This document shows positions 8,463-16,159 of a stretch of 64,000 nucleotides of DNA, piece after piece. The notes beneath the pieces were generated by a model. It saw only the letters and a program-made list of their open reading frames with translations. It was not told the DNA's origin and searched no databases. How positions within the stretch are numbered: position 1 is the stretch's first letter; each line of letters starts with the position of its first letter. The stretch comes from Polaromonas sp. (GTDB taxonomy: Bacteria; Pseudomonadota; Gammaproteobacteria; Burkholderiales; Burkholderiaceae_C). Location: the NCBI RefSeq assembly GCF_012927455.1, contig NZ_JABBPE010000002.1, forward strand, positions 744,001-808,000. The letters run 5' to 3'. Position numbers and translations under genes: made by a program.

Positions 8463-11078
8463 TTATACAGCCACGCCGTCTTTCACCGTGTCAGCCATGT
8501 CCGTGTAATCCTTGACCTGGTCAAAGTTCAGGTACTGATAAACCTGTTCGCTGGCTACCGTCAGAACCTTCATGTCGGCCATGTATTCGGCCTTGGTCGG
8601 GATGCGACCGAGCTTGGAACAGATGGCGGCCAGTTCGGCCGAGCCCAGGTAGACATTGGAGTTTTTACCAAGGCGGTTGGGGAAGTTGCGCGTCGAGGTG
8701 GAGAACACCGTGGCGCCCTCTTTCACCTGCGCCTGATTGCCCATGCACAGGCTGCAGCCCGGCATTTCCATACGCGCGCCCGCTGAGCCCAGCACGCCGT
8801 AGTGGCCTTCTTCGCTGAGCTGCTTGGCGTCCATCTTGGTCGGCGGTGCCATCCAGAGCTTGACCGGAATGTCGCGCTTTCCTTCGAGCAGCTTGGAGGC
8901 GGCGCGGAAGTGGCCGATGTTGGTCATGCAGCTGCCAATGAAGACTTCTTCGATGACGGTGCCGGCGACATCGCTGAGCGTCTTCACGTCATCGGGGTCG
9001 TTCGGGCAGGCCACGATGGGCTCATGGATCTCGGCCAGGTCGATCTCGATCACGGCGGCGTATTCGGCATCGGCGTCGGCCTTGAGCAGCTGCGGGTCGG
9101 CCAGCCAGGCCTCCATCGCGGCGATGCGGCGCGTTATGGTACGCACGTCCGAGTAGCCCGTCGCAATCATCCACTTCAGCATCGTGATGTTGCTGGTGAT
9201 GTACTCGATGATGGGTTCTTTGTTCAGGTGTACCGTGCAGCCGCCGGCAGAACGCTCGGCCGACGAGTCGCTCAGTTCAAACGCCTGCTCTACCTTGAGG
9301 TCAGGCAGGCCTTCGATTTCAAGAATGCGGCCCGAGAAAATATTGACCTTGCCCTGCTTGGCAACCGTCAGCAAGCCGGCCTTGATGGCGTACAGCGGAA
9401 TGGCGCTCACCAGGTCGCGCAAGGTGACGCCGGGCTGCAGCGCACCCTTGAAACGCACCAGCACACTCTCGGGCATGTCCAGTGGCATCACGCCGGTGGC
9501 GGCGCCAAAAGCCACCAGGCCGGAGCCGGCCGGAAAGCTGATGCCGATGGGAAAACGCGTGTGGCTGTCGCCACCGGTGCCGACGGTGTCGGGCAGCAGC
9601 ATGCGATTCAGCCAGCTGTGGATGATGCCGTCGCCCGGACGCAGCGGAATGCCACCGCGCGTGCTCATGAAATCGGGGAGCTCGTGGTGCATTTTTACGT
9701 CAACCGGCTTCGGGTAAGCAGCCGTGTGGCAAAACGATTGCATCACCAGGTCGGCGGAAAAGCCCAGGCAGGCGAGGTCTTTCAGCTCGTCGCGCGTCAT
9801 CGGTCCGGTGGTGTCCTGCGAGCCGACCGAGGTCATTTTGGGTTCGCAATAGGTACCGGGGCGCACGCCCTGGCCTTCGGGCAGACCAACCGCGCGGCCG
9901 ACCATTTTTTGCGCCAGCGTGAAGCCGCGGAGGGTGTCAACCGGGTTTTGCGGCAACCGGAACAGCGTAGACACCGGCAGGCCCAGCGCCCAGCGCGCCT
10001 TGGCGGTCAGGCCCCGGCCGACGATCAGCGGAATGCGGCCGCCGGCGCGCACTTCGTCAAACAGCACCTCGCTTTTGAGCTTGAACTCGGCAACACACAA
10101 GCCGTCTTTGAATGCCTTGCCTTCGTAGGGACGCAGTTCAATCACATCGCCCATGGCCATCTGGCTCACGTCGAGTTCGATCGGCAGCGCGCCCGAGTCT
10201 TCCATGGTGTTGTAGAAAATCGGCGCGATCTTGCTGCCCAGACAGACGCCGCCAAAGCGCTTGTTCGGCACGAAAGGAATGTCTTGACCGGTAAACCACA
10301 GCACCGAGTTAGTGGCGGACTTGCGCGAAGAACCGGTACCCACCACGTCGCCGACATAGGCCACCAGGTGGCCTTTGGCCTTGAGTTCGTCAATGAATTT
10401 GACCGGGCCGCGTTTGCCGTCTTCCTCAGGGGTAACGCCAGGGCGGGCGTTCTTGTGCATGGCCAGCGCGTGCAGCGGAATATCGGGGCGGCTCCAGGCG
10501 TCGGGTGCGGGCGACAGATCGTCGGTGTTGATTTCGCCGGCTACCTTGAACACGGTCAAAAGGATGGATGGCGGCACTTCGGGGCGGCTGGTGAACCATT
10601 CGGCATCGGCCCAGCTTTGCAGCACGGCTTTGGCGTATTTGTTGCCTTTTTCGGCTTTTTCCTGGACGTCATGGAACTGGTCAAACATCAGCAGCGTGTT
10701 TTTCAGGCCGCTGGCAGCCTGCGTGGCAACGCTGTCTTCGGCATCGCCCAGCAGCTCGATCATCGGGCCGATGTTGTAGCCGCCCAGCATGGTGCCCAGC
10801 AGCTGCGTGGCCTTTTCGCGCGAGATCAGCGCGCATTTCTCCGGACCGTGCGCCACCGCGGCAAGGTAACTGGCCTTGACCTTGGCCGCGTCGTCAACAC
10901 CGGCCGGCACGCGGTGCGTGATCAGGTCCAGCAGAAATGACTCCTCGCCTTGGGGCGGGTTTTTCAGCAGCTCGATGAGCTCGCCGGTCTGTCTGGCCGA
11001 CAGCGGCAACGGTGGAATACCCAATACCGCGCGTTCGGCGACATGGTTGCGGTAGCTTGACAAGAACTCGGATGACAT
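8463..11078 (-). CDS. acnB: Bifunctional aconitate hydratase 2 / 2-methylisocitrate dehydratase
   Basis: The main TCA aconitase of the AcnB class. The N-terminal HEAT-like domain precedes the swivel domain, the reverse of AcnA order. The [4Fe-4S] ligands are C717 (in SCMTNIGHF) and C775 and C778 (in GCSLCMGNQA), almost superposable on the E. coli positions. The ATG at 11078 (MSSEFLSSYRNH) is preceded by AGGAGA about 7 bases away; the open frame continues upstream but lacks family resemblance there. Length is 871 residues. AcnB proteins can bind mRNA when the cluster is lost; that is family knowledge, not visible here. Confidence 0.97.
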   Translation of the reverse strand: MSSEFLSSYRNHVAERAVLGIPPLPLSARQTGELIELLKNPPQGEESFLLDLITHRVPAGVDDAAKVKASYLAAVAHGPEKCALISREKATQLLGTMLGGYNIGPMIELLGDAEDSVATQAASGLKNTLLMFDQFHDVQEKAEKGNKYAKAVLQSWADAEWFTSRPEVPPSILLTVFKVAGEINTDDLSPAPDAWSRPDIPLHALAMHKNARPGVTPEEDGKRGPVKFIDELKAKGHLVAYVGDVVGTGSSRKSATNSVLWFTGQDIPFVPNKRFGGVCLGSKIAPIFYNTMEDSGALPIELDVSQMAMGDVIELRPYEGKAFKDGLCVAEFKLKSEVLFDEVRAGGRIPLIVGRGLTAKARWALGLPVSTLFRLPQNPVDTLRGFTLAQKMVGRAVGLPEGQGVRPGTYCEPKMTSVGSQDTTGPMTRDELKDLACLGFSADLVMQSFCHTAAYPKPVDVKMHHELPDFMSTRGGIPLRPGDGIIHSWLNRMLLPDTVGTGGDSHTRFPIGISFPAGSGLVAFGAATGVMPLDMPESVLVRFKGALQPGVTLRDLVSAIPLYAIKAGLLTVAKQGKVNIFSGRILEIEGLPDLKVEQAFELSDSSAERSAGGCTVHLNKEPIIEYITSNITMLKWMIATGYSDVRTITRRIAAMEAWLADPQLLKADADAEYAAVIEIDLAEIHEPIVACPNDPDDVKTLSDVAGTVIEEVFIGSCMTNIGHFRAASKLLEGKRDIPVKLWMAPPTKMDAKQLSEEGHYGVLGSAGARMEMPGCSLCMGNQAQVKEGATVFSTSTRNFPNRLGKNSNVYLGSAELAAICSKLGRIPTKAEYMADMKVLTVASEQVYQYLNFDQVKDYTDMADTVKDGVAV

Positions 11079-11170
11079 GCGGCTTTCTCCTGAATGCAAA
11101 ATCGTATAAAAACTGATTGGGCTGGCGTTCGCGCTCCAGTGCCGAGACCGGAAAAGCGTCGCTTGACTGC

Positions 11171-11785
11171 TTACTTGGCCGGAGCGTCTTTGCCGTCGGC
11201 CGGCTTGGGCGCATCCAGCACGCTGGCGGGCGGGTTGGTCTTCATGTTCTCGGCCATGGCCACCTGCGCAGGGCTCATGCACTCATCGGCCAGGCGAATG
11301 CCCTGCTTCTGGTTCATCAGCATGGATTTGTTCGCCAGCTGCAGCCATACCGCGCCAGCCTTCTGGTCTTCCAGTCGAATCGCGCCGGTGGTGGTGGCAA
11401 CCGGGAACATGCGGTACTTGAAGTTCTTTCCCTGTACGTCGAAGTAACCGGCTTGCTTCTCATCTGGCGTCAGGGTCACCGAGGCACCGAGTTCGCACGG
11501 CAGTTTGCCCACATGCACACGCTCGGCAATCGCCAGCTCGTCAGGGGTGCGTGCGTCCTCGGCGGCCTCAATGCCGGCGGCCACGTTCTTGGCAGCGGTC
11601 TTCAGGTTGGTTCGATTGGCATTAACGGCAGGTTTCTTTTTGGCGACCTTGGCCGCCGGTTTGGCACTTTTCGCAGCGGGTTTAGCGTCGCTGCCGGCGC
11701 TGGTTTGGGCCGCAGCGAAGCCGGGTGCCAATAAAACGACGGCAGCCAGAGTGGCTGCCAAGGTTGCAGTAAGAGTGGTTTTCAT
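11171..11785 (-). CDS. Secreted protein with Lys/Ala-rich linker and possible MliC-like domain
   Basis: No firm family. The first 26 residues form a signal peptide ending in AAAQ. A histone H1-like Lys/Ala/Pro tract follows (about residues 30-60), then a compact domain of about 100 residues with two cysteines (KLPCELG and LADECM). The spacing CELGASVTLTP ... AIRLEDQKAGAVWLQL ... DEC resembles the MliC/PliC lysozyme-inhibitor layout, but this is a motif impression only. It lies between the CitE-like gene and acnB on the same strand, so it may be cotranscribed. Role unknown; a periplasmic location is well supported. Confidence 0.65.
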   Translation of the reverse strand: MKTTLTATLAATLAAVVLLAPGFAAAQTSAGSDAKPAAKSAKPAAKVAKKKPAVNANRTNLKTAAKNVAAGIEAAEDARTPDELAIAERVHVGKLPCELGASVTLTPDEKQAGYFDVQGKNFKYRMFPVATTTGAIRLEDQKAGAVWLQLANKSMLMNQKQGIRLADECMSPAQVAMAENMKTNPPASVLDAPKPADGKDAPAK

Positions 11786-11845
11786 AGGGCCTTCGAATGG
11801 TTGGATGGAATGTTTAGCGCTGAAGGCTCAAGGGCTCAGGAAGCC

Positions 11846-12793
11846 TCAAGGCAGCGCTGGCTGAAAAAAAACCTGCACCTCGGCGGGTAACGCGCGGCCG
11901 GTCTGGTGAGCGCGTTCAAGTACCTGCCAGAAGTAGCGGTAGCTTGCACGGTCGTGCAATTTACCATCAAAACTAGTGGGAGCCCAATCAGCACGGGCGG
12001 CACTAGCTATTATTTTTGTAGCATCTTCGATTTCGCCCTCGGTCGGGGCAAAGGCCTCCAGGATGGGCCGGATCTGGTTCGGATGAATGCTCCACATGCG
12101 GGTGTAGCCCATTTTTCGGGCGGCATGGCGTGCGGCTGTTTTCATCGCTTCGGGGTCATTGAACTCGGTGACCACGCAGTGCGACGGCACTTTTCCGTGG
12201 GCGTGGCAGGCCGAAGCGATCTCCAGCTTGGCGCGCACCACCAGCGGATGGCTGAACTGGCCCTGGCTGCTCATGCCGGCGGCCGGAATCGCGCCGCCGT
12301 GGGCCGACACGAAATCCATCAAGCCAAAACTGAGCGACTGCACCCGCGGGTGCGCCGCGATCTCGAAGGCGTGATGCACGGCGGCGGGCGATTCGATCAG
12401 CACATGCAGCGGTAAATCGTCAGCCGAGGCCGCTTTCAAGGCCTGCTCGGCCCGGATCACGTCAGCTACCGACTCCACCTTGGGAATCATGATGTGCGAG
12501 AGCTGGCGCGACAGCCTTCCGGCGATCACGTCCATATCCGCCTCAAAAGACGGATGGTCCACCGCGTGCACGCGCACCGCCACGCGGGCCTGTTCACGGG
12601 CCAGCAAGGCCAGCGCCACCACCATTGCCGCATGCTCGGCCTCGCCGCCCACGGGCGCGCCGTCCTCGCAGTCCAGCGTCACGTCAAAAACGCAGGCGCC
12701 GAACTCTTCCATCATGTCGGCCTGCAACTGCAGACTTTTGCGCATGCGCGCCTCAATGCCGCTGTAGTGGTCGCAAACCGGTAAAACCGCCAT
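11846..12793 (-). CDS. HpcH/HpaI aldolase / citrate lyase beta-like protein
   Basis: A CitE-like TIM-barrel lyase. Motifs are [19 protein letters not shown] near the N-terminus, [44 protein letters not shown] and the C-terminal [14 protein letters not shown]. Members act on malyl-CoA, citramalyl-CoA or related acyl-CoA esters with Mg2+; the true substrate is unknown. The ATG at 12793 is a compromise: family members usually begin about 12 residues earlier, and here [10 protein letters not shown] lies upstream in frame without an ATG, GTG or TTG. The frame runs on through family-B repeat DNA to an ATG at 12997, so the native start may have been displaced. A family-A repeat encodes residues near the C-terminus, in frame. 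Confidence 0.8.
   Translation of the reverse strand: MAVLPVCDHYSGIEARMRKSLQLQADMMEEFGACVFDVTLDCEDGAPVGGEAEHAAMVVALALLAREQARVAVRVHAVDHPSFEADMDVIAGRLSRQLSHIMIPKVESVADVIRAEQALKAASADDLPLHVLIESPAAVHHAFEIAAHPRVQSLSFGLMDFVSAHGGAIPAAGMSSQGQFSHPLVVRAKLEIASACHAHGKVPSHCVVTEFNDPEAMKTAARHAARKMGYTRMWSIHPNQIRPILEAFAPTEGEIEDATKIIASAARADWAPTSFDGKLHDRASYRYFWQVLERAHQTGRALPAEVQVFFQPALP
11973..12023 (-). repeat. Family-A repeat inside the CitE-like gene
   Basis: On the minus strand: GATGCTACAAAAATAATAGC followed by GCCCGTGCTGATTGGGC. It is read in frame as [15 protein letters not shown] without disrupting the gene. Confidence 0.75.
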
Positions 12794-12857
12794 TGCGGCC
12801 TGAGCGCCGAGAAGTATTTGGCGGGGGTGCCTGGCTCCCGCGATGGTCGCTGCATGC

Positions 12858-12995
12858 GCTGCGCCGCCGCCCAAAAGAGCTGTGTTTGCTTGGGGCGGCC
12901 CGGCGCGGAATTCGGTTGCCCCCACGCTATTCACTTCGTGTAATGCGCGGCCTCCCGAGGAGGCTGTGCTTGCTTGGGGCGGCCCGGCGCGGCGC
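12858..12995. repeat. Family-B repeat, tandem double copy
   Basis: Two modules ending in GCTTGGGGCGGCCCGGCGCGG (12890-12910 and 12972-12992) flank GCCCCCACGCT-TTCACTTCGTGTAATGCGC. Short inverted arms such as CCTCC-CGA-GGAGG are present. A related copy occurs at 30395-30485. It fills the gap between mdh and the CitE-like gene and runs in frame into the latter's 5' end. Confidence 0.7.
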
Positions 12996-13013
12996 ACGAC
13001 GTTTCCTTTTGCC

Positions 13014-14000
13014 TCAGAGCAGGTGGGCGACGCCGGCTTGCTCGTCCTGCAGCTCTTTCAGGGTCTTGTTGATGCGTTCCTGGCTAAACGCGTCAATGGC
13101 AAGACCCTCGACCAGCTGGTATTCGCCGCCTTTGCAGGTGACGGGGAAACCAAACATCGTGTCCTTCGGAATGCCGTACTGGCCATCCGACGGAATGCCC
13201 ATGGTGACCCACTTGCCATCGGTGCCCAAAGCCCAGTCCCGCATGTGGTCGATCGCCGCGTTGGCAGCCGACGCGGCGGAAGACAGGCCGCGTGCCTCGA
13301 TGATGGCTGCGCCGCGCTTGCCGACGGTTGGCAAGAAGGTGTTGGCGTTCCATTCCTGGTCGTTAATCATCTTGGCCACGCTCTCGCCCTCGATGGTGGC
13401 AAAGCGGTAGTCGGCGTACATCGTCGGCGAGTGGTTGCCCCAAACCGTGAGTTTCTCGATGTCGGCGACAGGCTTGCCGGTTTTGGCGGCGATCTGGCTG
13501 GCGGCGCGGTTATGGTCAAGCCGCAACATGGCGGTGAAGTTCCTGCGTGGCAGATCCGGCGCGCTTTTCATGGCGATGTAGGCATTGGTGTTGGCCGGGT
13601 TGCCAACCACCAGCACGCGCACGTCGCGGCTGGCGACGGCGTTAAGCGCCTTGCCCTGGGCCGTGAAGATGGCGCCATTGACGGCCAGCAACTCGGCGCG
13701 TTCCATGCCAGGTCCGCGCGGACGTGAACCAACCAACAGCGCGTAGTCCACATCCTTGAAGGCGGTCATCGGATCGCTGTGCGCCTCCATGCCGACCAGC
13801 AGCGGGAAAGCGCAATCGTCGAGTTCCATCATCACGCCCTTGAGGGCTTTTTGCGGGCCTTCGACCGGCACTTCCAGCAACTGCAAGATCACCGGCTGAT
13901 CTTTGCCAAGCATTTCGCCAGAAGCAATGCGGAACAGCAAGGCGTAACCAATTTGGCCAGCTGCACCGGTGACGGCAACACGGACGGGTTTTTTGCTCAT
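13014..14000 (-). CDS. mdh: Malate dehydrogenase, NAD-dependent
   Basis: Oxidises malate to oxaloacetate in the TCA cycle. The N-terminus [25 protein letters not shown] is the NAD-binding fold of the cytosolic-type (327-residue) bacterial enzyme. Catalytic features include the substrate loop around [14 protein letters not shown] and the active histidine in [11 protein letters not shown]. The ATG at 14000 has GGAG about 8 bases upstream. It is divergent from the gntR gene across 325 bp that carry a palindromic operator candidate, and heads a minus-strand run mdh/citE-like/secreted protein/acnB. Confidence 0.97.
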   Translation of the reverse strand: MSKKPVRVAVTGAAGQIGYALLFRIASGEMLGKDQPVILQLLEVPVEGPQKALKGVMMELDDCAFPLLVGMEAHSDPMTAFKDVDYALLVGSRPRGPGMERAELLAVNGAIFTAQGKALNAVASRDVRVLVVGNPANTNAYIAMKSAPDLPRRNFTAMLRLDHNRAASQIAAKTGKPVADIEKLTVWGNHSPTMYADYRFATIEGESVAKMINDQEWNANTFLPTVGKRGAAIIEARGLSSAASAANAAIDHMRDWALGTDGKWVTMGIPSDGQYGIPKDTMFGFPVTCKGGEYQLVEGLAIDAFSQERINKTLKELQDEQAGVAHLL

Positions 14001-14325
14001 GATTGAAGGACTCCAGGAAAGTTAAAAATCAGTTGAAAAAAGGGGCGCGAGGTGAGAGGCTTGACGTCGACCTGGCGTTTGTCAAAACTTTCGGAAGGCG
14101 CTGAACCAGCATCGAATAATCCGAAAATACTCCAAAATCGGGCTGGCCTTGCATTTGGCTTAGCCCATGATTTTACGCTTGAAAATGACTGACCGTCAAT
14201 TTGTCTTATGTCTTATATAAGATATGATTGCGTCTTGGCGTCGGCCCGGTCCAGTACCAGTACCCTGAGCGCGTCACACCGCCACACCAAGCCGACCCTT
14301 TACCTGTTGTTCAACTGCTGTTCTT
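14001..14325. other. Divergent mdh-gntR regulatory region
   Basis: 325 bp without a gene. The gntR-facing part holds the promoter and palindrome listed separately. The mdh-facing promoter is not obvious to me. Confidence 0.5.
14201..14228 (+). promoter_or_regulatory. Promoter of gntR-type gene with embedded palindrome
   Basis: TTGTCT (14201-14206) and TATGAT (14223-14228) are separated by 16 bp. Between them lies the perfect 12-bp palindrome TCTTATATAAGA (14211-14222), extended to an 18-bp near-palindrome at 14208-14225. Its position between -35 and -10 would suit repression by a dimeric regulator, most simply the adjacent GntR protein. Confidence 0.6.
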
Positions 14326-15138
14326 ATGGCAACCACATTTTTATCACCCCCTGACCCAGCCAGCAACGCCAGCGAAGCGGGCCCGGTTGCCGTGGCCAGC
14401 GGCGCCAGTGCTACCCCGGCATTCAGTCCGCTGTACCAGCAAATCAAGGTATTGATTTTGCAAAGTCTGCAGGCCGGAGAGTGGAAACCGGGCGATCCGA
14501 TTCCCAGCGAGATGGAACTGGCCGCGCGCTTTCGCGTCAGCCAGGGCACCGTGCGCAAGGCGATTGACGAACTCGCTGCCGAAAACCTGGTAGTGCGCCG
14601 CCAAGGCAAAGGCACCTTTGTCGCGACCCATGCCGAGCAACATGTGCAATACCGTTTTTTGCGGCTGATGCCTGACAGCGGCGACCTGCAAAGCGAAGGC
14701 CCGGCCGAGCGCCAGATCATCAACTGCAAGCGCCTGCGCGCCACCGCCGACATTGCCCGGCCGCTGGCGCTGCGCACGGGCGACGCCGTGCTGCAGTTGC
14801 GCCGCGTGCTGGCTTTTCAAGGCGCGCCTACCATTCTTGAAGATGTCTGGCTACCGGGCGGCCCCTTCAAAGGCCTGACCGCAGAGCGGCTGGCAACGCA
14901 TCGCGGCCCGATGTACGCCCTGTTTGAAACCGAGTTTGGTGTGCGCATGGTGCGCGCCGAAGAAAAAATCCGGGCGGTAGCCGCTGACGTAGCTTCTGCC
15001 GAACTGCTGGGCGTGACGGTGGGCGAGCCGCTGCTCAGCGTGGAGCGCATTGCCTACACCTACAACGACATGCCTATGGAGCTGCGACGCGGCCTGTACC
15101 GCACCGACGGCCACTACTACAGTAACAAACTCAGTTAA
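14326..15138 (+). CDS. GntR-family regulator, HutC subfamily
   Basis: A winged-helix DNA-binding domain covers about residues 30-100 (PLYQQIKVLILQSL, GDPIPSEMELAARFRVSQGTVRKAIDEL, RRQGKGTFVA). A UTRA ligand-binding domain follows to the end (GDAVLQLRRVLAF, SVERIAYTYNDMPMELRRGLY). It stands directly before sdhC and divergent from mdh, so a role in sensing a small metabolite and controlling TCA genes is a reasonable inference. A palindrome in its own promoter suggests autoregulation. The ligand is unknown. Confidence 0.88.
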   Translation: MATTFLSPPDPASNASEAGPVAVASGASATPAFSPLYQQIKVLILQSLQAGEWKPGDPIPSEMELAARFRVSQGTVRKAIDELAAENLVVRRQGKGTFVATHAEQHVQYRFLRLMPDSGDLQSEGPAERQIINCKRLRATADIARPLALRTGDAVLQLRRVLAFQGAPTILEDVWLPGGPFKGLTAERLATHRGPMYALFETEFGVRMVRAEEKIRAVAADVASAELLGVTVGEPLLSVERIAYTYNDMPMELRRGLYRTDGHYYSNKLS

Positions 15139-15170
15139 AGCCATTAGTTAAGCAGCGCAGCACGGCCCCT

Positions 15171-15202
15171 TTGCAATTGGTTTTGCTGCATTGCAATAGA
15201 AT
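15171..15202 (+). promoter_or_regulatory. Inverted repeat upstream of sdhC
   Basis: TTGCAAT (15171-15177) and ATTGCAA (15190-15196) form an inverted repeat overlapping a possible -10, TAGAAT (15197-15202). It may be an operator or part of the sdh promoter. The evidence is sequence symmetry only. Confidence 0.35.
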
Positions 15203-15269
15203 TAGAACGTTTTGGAGGTCAACCGCATCCCCGGTTAGCACCCAGTTACATCCAAGAAAGCCCAAAAAA

Positions 15270-15716
15270 ATGACAGAGCTGGCCACCCCACAGCGTCCCA
15301 AGCGGCCTGAGTTCCGCAACATCAACGCCTTCACCGACCTCCCCGCTTACCGCCTCCCGCTTGCAGGCATCGTCTCCATCCTCCACCGCGTCAGTGGGGC
15401 CATCATGTTTATCCTGCTGCCCTTCATCCTCTGGATGTTTGACGCCTCGGTTTCCTCTGAAATTTCCTTTGCCAGATTCAAGTCCGCCTTCAACGTCGGC
15501 ATGCTGGGCCTGCCCGGCGTGCTTTGGAAGCTGGCCGCGCTGGCGCTGATCTGGGCCTACCTGCACCATGCGATTGCCGGCCTTCGGCATCTGGTGATGG
15601 ACACCAACCACGCAGCCGTCAGCAAGGAATTCGGCAAGTCGTCAGCTATTTTCACGCTGGCCGTGAGCATTGGCTTGACGCTGGTGCTAGGCGCCAAGCT
15701 GTTTGGTCTTTACTAA
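15270..15716 (+). CDS. sdhC: Succinate dehydrogenase cytochrome b556 subunit
   Basis: Membrane anchor of complex II, 148 residues with three hydrophobic segments. The early SILHRVSGAIMF is the SdhC signature, and LHHAIAGLRHLVMD carries the likely haem-ligand histidine. It opens the operon sdhC-D-A-B-E; sdhD starts 16 bp downstream. The ATG at 15270 fits family N-termini (RPEFRNINAFTDLPAYRLP). Confidence 0.95.
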   Translation: MTELATPQRPKRPEFRNINAFTDLPAYRLPLAGIVSILHRVSGAIMFILLPFILWMFDASVSSEISFARFKSAFNVGMLGLPGVLWKLAALALIWAYLHHAIAGLRHLVMDTNHAAVSKEFGKSSAIFTLAVSIGLTLVLGAKLFGLY

Positions 15717-15732
15717 TTCAAGGAAAGCAAGC

Positions 15733-16098
15733 ATGTCTGTCAATTACGGCTCCAAGCGCATCGTTGTCGGCGCTCACTACGGCGTGCGCGACTGGCTGGC
15801 CCAGCGCATCACCGCGGCCCTGATGGCCCTCTTCACCCTGCTGCTGCTGGCCCAGGTCATTTTCAGCAAGGGACCTATCGGCTACGACAAGTGGGCCGGC
15901 ATCTTCTCCTCGCAGTGGATGAAAGTGCTGACCTTCACCATCATCATCGCGCTGGCCTACCACGTGTGGGTCGGCATGCGCGACATCTGGATGGACTACA
16001 TCAAGCCGGTTGGTTCACGCCTGGCCCTGCAGGTTTTCACCATGGTCTGGCTGCTGGCTTGCGCGGGCTGGGGCATACAGGTGCTGTGGCGCCTCTAA
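15733..16098 (+). CDS. sdhD: Succinate dehydrogenase hydrophobic anchor subunit
   Basis: Second anchor subunit, 121 residues with three membrane segments. GVRDWLAQRITAALMALF at the N-terminus and ALAYHVWVGMRDIWMDYIKP toward the C-terminus are typical; the histidine in AYHVW is the expected haem b ligand. The start has AGGAAAG upstream. It lies between sdhC and sdhA. Confidence 0.94.
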   Translation: MSVNYGSKRIVVGAHYGVRDWLAQRITAALMALFTLLLLAQVIFSKGPIGYDKWAGIFSSQWMKVLTFTIIIALAYHVWVGMRDIWMDYIKPVGSRLALQVFTMVWLLACAGWGIQVLWRL

Positions 16099-16159
16099 AA
16101 CCCCGCCCCGGCCCTCTTGCTTACCCGGGCCGCATCCGACTACCGAGACTGAAAGAAAC

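Noticed and set aside
8802-10940. Long open plus-strand frame (712 codons) opposite acnB
   Set aside because: Antisense to a clear acnB gene. High GC3 codons leave stop-free shadows; no motif and no ribosome site.
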